Positions 59,927-64,000 of a DNA stretch of 64,000 nucleotides are shown here, one piece after another. Both the position numbers and the translations under genes were made by a program. The notes under the pieces were generated by a model, which was not told where the DNA came from, did no database searches, and was given only the letters and a program-made list of their open reading frames with translations. This DNA is from Paraburkholderia sp. (GTDB lineage: Bacteria > Pseudomonadota > Gammaproteobacteria > Burkholderiales > Burkholderiaceae), in NCBI RefSeq assembly GCF_004298475.1, contig NZ_SCRP01000008.1, forward strand, positions 1 to 64,000. The letters are read 5' to 3'. Each line of letters begins with the position of its first letter. The first letter of the stretch is position 1.

Positions 59927-61437
59927 ATCATCGTCCCCCGTTCAGCGGCGATTTCCTCGACCGTGTCGTGGAACACGGCCGCGCGATGGGCATAGTTTTT
60001 GAACATGTCGAGACTCGCGCACGCAGGCGAGAGCAGCACGACGTCGCCGGGTTGCGCGAGCGCCGTGGCGGCGCGCGTCGCGGCTTCGAGCGTCGGGTGA
60101 TCGTCGATGACGATGCCGGTCGGCTCCAGCGCGGCGCGAATCTGCGGCGCGTCGCGGCCGATCAGCATCACGGCGCGGCACCAGCGCGCGACCGGGGCCG
60201 CGAGCGGCTCGAAATCCTGGCCCTTGCCGTCGCCGCCCGCGATCAGCACCGCGCGTTGCGCGAGACCGTCGAGCGCGGCGACCGTCGCGCCGACGTTCGT
60301 GCCCTTGCTGTCGTCGACGTAGTCGATGCCTTCGATCGACGCGATCAGCTCCACCCGATGCGGCTCGCCGCGATAGTCGCGCAGGCCGTGCAGCAGCGGC
60401 GCGGCAGGCAGGTCGATGGCGCGCGTGAGCGCGAGCGCCGCCAGCGCGTTCGCCGCGTTGTGCAGGCCGCGAATGCGCAGCGCGTCCGCCGGCATCAGAC
60501 GCTTGAGGCCGAGGTTCGCGGGCGCGCTTTCCTGCTGCTTGCGGCGGCGCGCGGAAACCGGCTCGTCCGTCGCGTCGCGGTCGTACGCCTGCACGAGCCA
60601 CAGCATGCCGTTCTCGCGCGAGAGGCCATAGTCGCCGTCGCGCTGCGGTTCGTCGACGCCGAACGTTACCGCGCGCGCCGCGCTGTCGGCCACGGGCGCG
60701 AGCGCCATCACGCGCGCGTCGTCGCGGTTGAGTACACGTGTGGTCTGCGGCCCGAAGATGCGGCCCTTCGCGGCGGCGTAGGCATCCATGCCGCCGTGCC
60801 AGTCGAGGTGATCCTGCGTGATGTTGAGGACGGCGGCCGCGTCCGGCGCGAACGTTTGCGATGTCTCAAGCTGGAAGCTCGACAATTCGAGCACCCAGAC
60901 ATCGGGCAGCGCGGTGTTGTCGATTGCGTCCGCAAGCTTGTCGAGCATCGCCGGGCTGATGTTGCCCGCGACCGCGACGCGCTTGCCCGCGCGCTCGCAG
61001 AGCATGCCCGTGAGGCTCGTCGTCGTGGTCTTGCCGTTCGTGCCGGTGATCGCGAGCACCTTCGGCGTGTAGCCGCTCTCGCCGAGATGACGCAGCGCCT
61101 GAGCGAACAGTTCGAGTTCGCCCCAAACGTCGATGCCGCGCTCGCGCGCCGCCGCGATCAGCGGCACGAGATCGGCGGCAAGCGGCGAGAGACCCGGGCT
61201 GATCGCGACGAGATCGACGCCGTCGAGCAACGCGGTCGTGAACGCCCCGCCGATGAAATCGGCATCGATGCCGCGTGCGGCGAGTTCGGGCAAGCCGGGC
61301 GGCGCGACGCGCGTGTCGGCAATGCGCAGGCGGCAACCGTGCCTGGCGCACCAGCGCGCCATCGCGAGGCCCGATTCGCCGAGCCCCAGCACGAGCACCA
61401 TCGGCTTTTGCCGATCCCGAAACTTCTCGCCAAACAT
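59923..61437 (-). CDS. murD: UDP-N-acetylmuramoyl-L-alanine-D-glutamate ligase MurD
   Basis: A 504-residue Mur ligase adding D-Glu. It starts [20 protein letters not shown], with the ATP loop [30 protein letters not shown], and the C-terminal [16 protein letters not shown] segment near residue 320 ([15 protein letters not shown]) is a charged insertion relative to shorter MurDs such as E. coli (438 residues). The ATG at 61435-61437 is the family start. Confidence 0.96.
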   Translation of the reverse strand: MFGEKFRDRQKPMVLVLGLGESGLAMARWCARHGCRLRIADTRVAPPGLPELAARGIDADFIGGAFTTALLDGVDLVAISPGLSPLAADLVPLIAAARERGIDVWGELELFAQALRHLGESGYTPKVLAITGTNGKTTTTSLTGMLCERAGKRVAVAGNISPAMLDKLADAIDNTALPDVWVLELSSFQLETSQTFAPDAAAVLNITQDHLDWHGGMDAYAAAKGRIFGPQTTRVLNRDDARVMALAPVADSAARAVTFGVDEPQRDGDYGLSRENGMLWLVQAYDRDATDEPVSARRRKQQESAPANLGLKRLMPADALRIRGLHNAANALAALALTRAIDLPAAPLLHGLRDYRGEPHRVELIASIEGIDYVDDSKGTNVGATVAALDGLAQRAVLIAGGDGKGQDFEPLAAPVARWCRAVMLIGRDAPQIRAALEPTGIVIDDHPTLEAATRAATALAQPGDVVLLSPACASLDMFKNYAHRAAVFHDTVEEIAAERGTMI

Positions 61438-61490
61438 CGCTTGATTCCCTTTGTGACTTACCAGTTGGACTGCTTGCCTAGCCTGCAAAC

Positions 61491-62660
61491 TCAGCGCAAC
61501 TTCAGCGTGGACAGACCGAACAGACACAGCATCAGCGTGATGATCCAGAAACGCACGACAACCTGCGTCTCCTTCCAGCCGGACAATTCGAAGTGGTGAT
61601 GCAGCGGCGCCATCTTGAAGATGCGGCGGCCTTCGCCGAAACGCTTCTTCGTGTACTTGAACCATGTGACCTGCAGCATCACGGAGAGCGTTTCCGCGAC
61701 GAAGATGCCGCCCATGATGAAGAGCACGATCTCCTGGCGCACGATCACGGCGATGGTGCCGAGCGCGCCGCCGAGCGCGAGTGCGCCCACGTCGCCCATG
61801 AACACCTGCGCGGGATACGTGTTGAACCAGAGAAACGCGAGCCCGGCTCCGCCCATCGCCGAGCAGAAGATCATCAACTCGCCCGCGCCGGGAATGTGCG
61901 GGAACAGCAGATACTTCGAGTACACCGAGCTGCCCATCACATAGGCGAACACGCCGAGCGATCCGCCGACGAGCACGACCGGCATGATGACGAGGCCGTC
62001 GAGGCCATCGGTGAGATTGACGGCGTTGCTCGCGCCGACGATCACGAAATACGTGAGCGCGATGAAGCCCCACACGCCGAGCGGATAGCTGATCGACTTG
62101 AGGAACGGCAGCACGAGGTCGGCGCGCGCGGGCAGGCCGATCGAAAAGCCGCTTCTGACCCACGCCATGAAGAGATCGAACACGCGCACGTTGTTCGCCT
62201 CGGACACGCTGAACGCGAGATACACGGCCGCGAAAAGACCGATCACCGACTGCCAGAAATACTTCTCGCGCGACGACATCCCGCGCGGGTCCTTGTAGAC
62301 GACCTTGCGATAGTCGTCCACCCAGCCGATCATGCCGAAGCCGAACGTGACGAGCATCACGATCCAGATGAAGCGGTTCGTGAGATCGCCCCAAAGCAGC
62401 GTGGATACCGCAATGCCCATGAGGATCAGCACGCCGCCCATCGTCGGCGTGCCCGATTTCACGAGGTGCGTCTGCGGACCGTCCGTGCGGACCGCCTGGC
62501 CGACCTTCATCTCGGTCAGCTTGCGGATGACCCACGGGCCGCAGAAAAGCCCGATCGCCATCGCGGTGATGGTCGCCATCACCGCGCGGAACGTCAGATA
62601 ACTGAACACGCGCAAGAAGCTTGCGTCATTCTGCAGCCATTGCGCCAGCGCCAGTAGCAT
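61491..62660 (-). CDS. mraY: Phospho-N-acetylmuramoyl-pentapeptide transferase MraY
   Basis: A 389-residue ten-pass membrane enzyme that transfers phospho-MurNAc-pentapeptide to undecaprenyl phosphate. Motifs include [23 protein letters not shown] (catalytic Asp pair), [15 protein letters not shown], and [14 protein letters not shown] with [13 protein letters not shown]. It follows murF by 20 nt and precedes murD by 53 nt. Confidence 0.97.
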   Translation of the reverse strand: MLLALAQWLQNDASFLRVFSYLTFRAVMATITAMAIGLFCGPWVIRKLTEMKVGQAVRTDGPQTHLVKSGTPTMGGVLILMGIAVSTLLWGDLTNRFIWIVMLVTFGFGMIGWVDDYRKVVYKDPRGMSSREKYFWQSVIGLFAAVYLAFSVSEANNVRVFDLFMAWVRSGFSIGLPARADLVLPFLKSISYPLGVWGFIALTYFVIVGASNAVNLTDGLDGLVIMPVVLVGGSLGVFAYVMGSSVYSKYLLFPHIPGAGELMIFCSAMGGAGLAFLWFNTYPAQVFMGDVGALALGGALGTIAVIVRQEIVLFIMGGIFVAETLSVMLQVTWFKYTKKRFGEGRRIFKMAPLHHHFELSGWKETQVVVRFWIITLMLCLFGLSTLKLR

Positions 62661-62680
62661 GCCTTGGATTCCTTCGTATT

Positions 62681-64000
62681 TCAGTGCGCGCCGGATTGGG
62701 CATCCGGCGCAGGATTGTGCGGATTCGTGAGTGCCGCCACCACGCGTTCCATCTGCATGAAGCGCGAGCCTTTCACGAGTAACGTTGCGCCGGAACCGTA
62801 ACCGGCCGCCGAGAGCGCATTCACCAGTTCACCGACACCAGCGGCATGCAGCGCATTCGCGCCGAATGCCGCCGAGCTGTCGCGCGCGGCGTCGCCGAGC
62901 GTGTGAAGCGCGTCGATGCCGCGCGCTTTCGCATAGGCGCCCACCTCGCGGTGAAACGCCGGACCGTCGTCGCCGACTTCGCCCATGTCGCCGAGCACCA
63001 GCACGCGCGGTGCGGCGCACTGCGCGAGCACGTCGATTGCCGCGCGCACGGAGTCCGGGTTCGCGTTGTAGGTGTCATCGATCACCGTGGCGCCCGCAAG
63101 TTCCCCGAGCAGCGCATGTTTCACCTGCAAGCGCCCCTTCACCGGCACGAACGCTTCGAGCCCGCGGCGGATCGCATCGAGCGAAACACCGGCGGCGAGC
63201 GCCGCCGCCGTCGCGGCAAGCGCGTTGTGGGCGTTGTGCGCGCCGAGCACCTGCAGTTCGACTTCGAGATGACCTTCCGGCGTGGCGATGGAAAGGCGAT
63301 TGCACGCGCGTTTGTCTGCGAGCTTGTCTGCGAGCTTGTCTGCGAATTTGTCCGCGAATTTACCTGTGACCGCGGCGTCGACCGCGCGCTCGTCGGTATG
63401 AAGCGCAAAATCGAGCACCCGCGAGCCGGTCGCGGCGATGCGCCAGAGGCCTGCGTACGCGTCATCGGCGGGAAACACCGCGACGCCTTCCGGCTTCAAC
63501 GCGTGAATCACGCTCGCGTGTTCGAGTGCGACAGCTTCCACCGTCGCCATGAATTCCTGATGTTCGCGTTGCGCGTTGTTGATCACCGCGACAGTCGGTT
63601 CCGCGAACTGTGCGAGCAGCTCCGTTTCGCCCGGATGGTTCATCCCGAGTTCCACGACGGCGAGGCGATGTGCGCCGGACAAACGCAGCAGCGTGAGCGG
63701 CACGCCGATATCGTTATTGAGGTTTCCGGCGGTCGCGAGACGACCGTCTTCGCCGACTGCCGCAGCGAAGATCGACGCGATCATTTCCTTGACGGTCGTC
63801 TTGCCGTTGCTGCCCGTCACCGCGACGAGCGGCAGCGCGAAACGCCGCCGCCAGCCGAGCGCGAGCGCGCCGAGCGCCGTGCGTGTGTCGTCCACGCGCA
63901 GCGCCGGCATGCGCCAGTCGCCGGGACTGCGCGACACCAGCACCGCGCTCACGCGGCGGTTCGCCACTTCGGGCAGGAATTCGTGCGCGTCGAACCGCTC
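62681..64000 (-). CDS. murF: UDP-N-acetylmuramoyl-tripeptide-D-alanyl-D-alanine ligase MurF (5' end cut by window)
   Basis: At least 440 residues are present; the start is beyond the right edge, since the reading frame continues to position 64000 ([14 protein letters not shown] precedes the first listed Met). The ATP loop is [15 protein letters not shown], followed by [13 protein letters not shown], the substrate motif [16 protein letters not shown] and [11 protein letters not shown]. Residues in the middle carry four tandem (F/L)ADK units from a 12-bp repeat (63313-63360). It adds D-Ala-D-Ala to the UDP-MurNAc tripeptide. Confidence 0.96.
   Translation of the reverse strand, partial: ERFDAHEFLPEVANRRVSAVLVSRSPGDWRMPALRVDDTRTALGALALGWRRRFALPLVAVTGSNGKTTVKEMIASIFAAAVGEDGRLATAGNLNNDIGVPLTLLRLSGAHRLAVVELGMNHPGETELLAQFAEPTVAVINNAQREHQEFMATVEAVALEHASVIHALKPEGVAVFPADDAYAGLWRIAATGSRVLDFALHTDERAVDAAVTGKFADKFADKLADKLADKRACNRLSIATPEGHLEVELQVLGAHNAHNALAATAAALAAGVSLDAIRRGLEAFVPVKGRLQVKHALLGELAGATVIDDTYNANPDSVRAAIDVLAQCAAPRVLVLGDMGEVGDDGPAFHREVGAYAKARGIDALHTLGDAARDSSAAFGANALHAAGVGELVNALSAAGYGSGATLLVKGSRFMQMERVVAALTNPHNPAPDAQSGAH
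63313..63360 (-). repeat. 12-bp in-frame tandem repeat within murF
   Basis: Four 12-bp units (plus-strand TTGTCTGCGAGC twice, TTGTCTGCGAAT and TTGTCCGCGAAT) encode (F/L)ADK repeated four times. Since the unit is a multiple of three, copy change keeps the frame. Confidence 0.85.

Noticed and set aside
51749..64000. Loss of murB and ftsL/ftsI from the dcw cluster
   Set aside because: Absence of murB between murC and ddl is normal in this bacterial group as I recall, and ftsL/ftsI would lie beyond the right edge.

Overview
The window is a 64-kb stretch of a GC-rich betaproteobacterial chromosome. The gene content and order point to the Burkholderiaceae, most likely the Burkholderia/Paraburkholderia/Caballeronia group: aroQ-accB-accC-prmA, nrdA-nrdB beside an H1-like histone, rplU-rpmA-obgE-proB, pilBCD-coaE-zapD-yacG, and the dcw division cluster followed by lpxC, dciA and secA. 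This is inferred from protein sequence and synteny recalled from family knowledge; no database was searched. I see no transposase, integrase, phage gene, CRISPR array or toxin-antitoxin pair. Nearly all of the window reads as vertically inherited core genome.

Layout. 1-2.0 kb (+): the end of ilvA, a 5'-nucleotidase and queF. 2.06-7.9 kb (-): mtgA, aroE, an unusual RNB-domain ribonuclease, a YqiA-type esterase and mpl. 8.1-16.5 kb (+): an orphan conserved protein, a TlpA-like thioredoxin, aroQ, accBC, prmA, a zinc-ribbon/DUF3426 membrane protein, tpx, a PfkB-family kinase and a glycine-zipper lipoprotein. 16.8-25.1 kb (-): the lysine/alanine-repeat histone, nrdB, nrdA with a clear double NrdR operator, ampD, a PP0621-like protein and a CcsA-like protein. 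25.2-27.3 kb (+): ffh and hpt. 27.4-29.8 kb (-): marC and proS. 30.1-31.4 kb (+): rppH and a CNP1-like lipoprotein. 31.6-34.7 kb (-): proB, obgE, rpmA and rplU. 35.0-43.2 kb (+): ispB, tRNA-Pro(CGG), a CBS-domain CorC/HlyC protein, pilBCD, coaE, zapD and yacG. 43.3-48.8 kb (-): a MutT-like Nudix protein, a DUF815 ATPase, argJ and secA. 49.2-49.7 kb (+): dciA. 49.7-64 kb (-): lpxC, a peroxiredoxin-like gene, then ftsZ, ftsA, ftsQ, ddl, murC, murG, ftsW, murD, mraY and murF (cut by the window end).

Functional themes. The last 14 kb builds and divides the cell wall: MurF, MraY, MurD, MurG and MurC make lipid II, FtsW polymerises it, and FtsQAZ organise the septum. MtgA, Mpl and AmpD elsewhere in the window add polymerisation and recycling of the same polymer. 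IspB, NrdAB, Ffh, SecA, ProS, RplU/RpmA and ObgE are general housekeeping.

I found no convincing new multi-gene system. The points most worth following are single-gene or regulatory: a peroxiredoxin homologue whose catalytic cysteine codon reads threonine, an RNB nuclease with a Glu in the catalytic Asp cluster and a long acidic tail, NrdA with a glycine-rich linker before its redox cysteines, the helically phased NrdR boxes, hairpins in the nrdA-nrdB gap, and two 11-bp tandem repeat arrays around ispB and tRNA-Pro.
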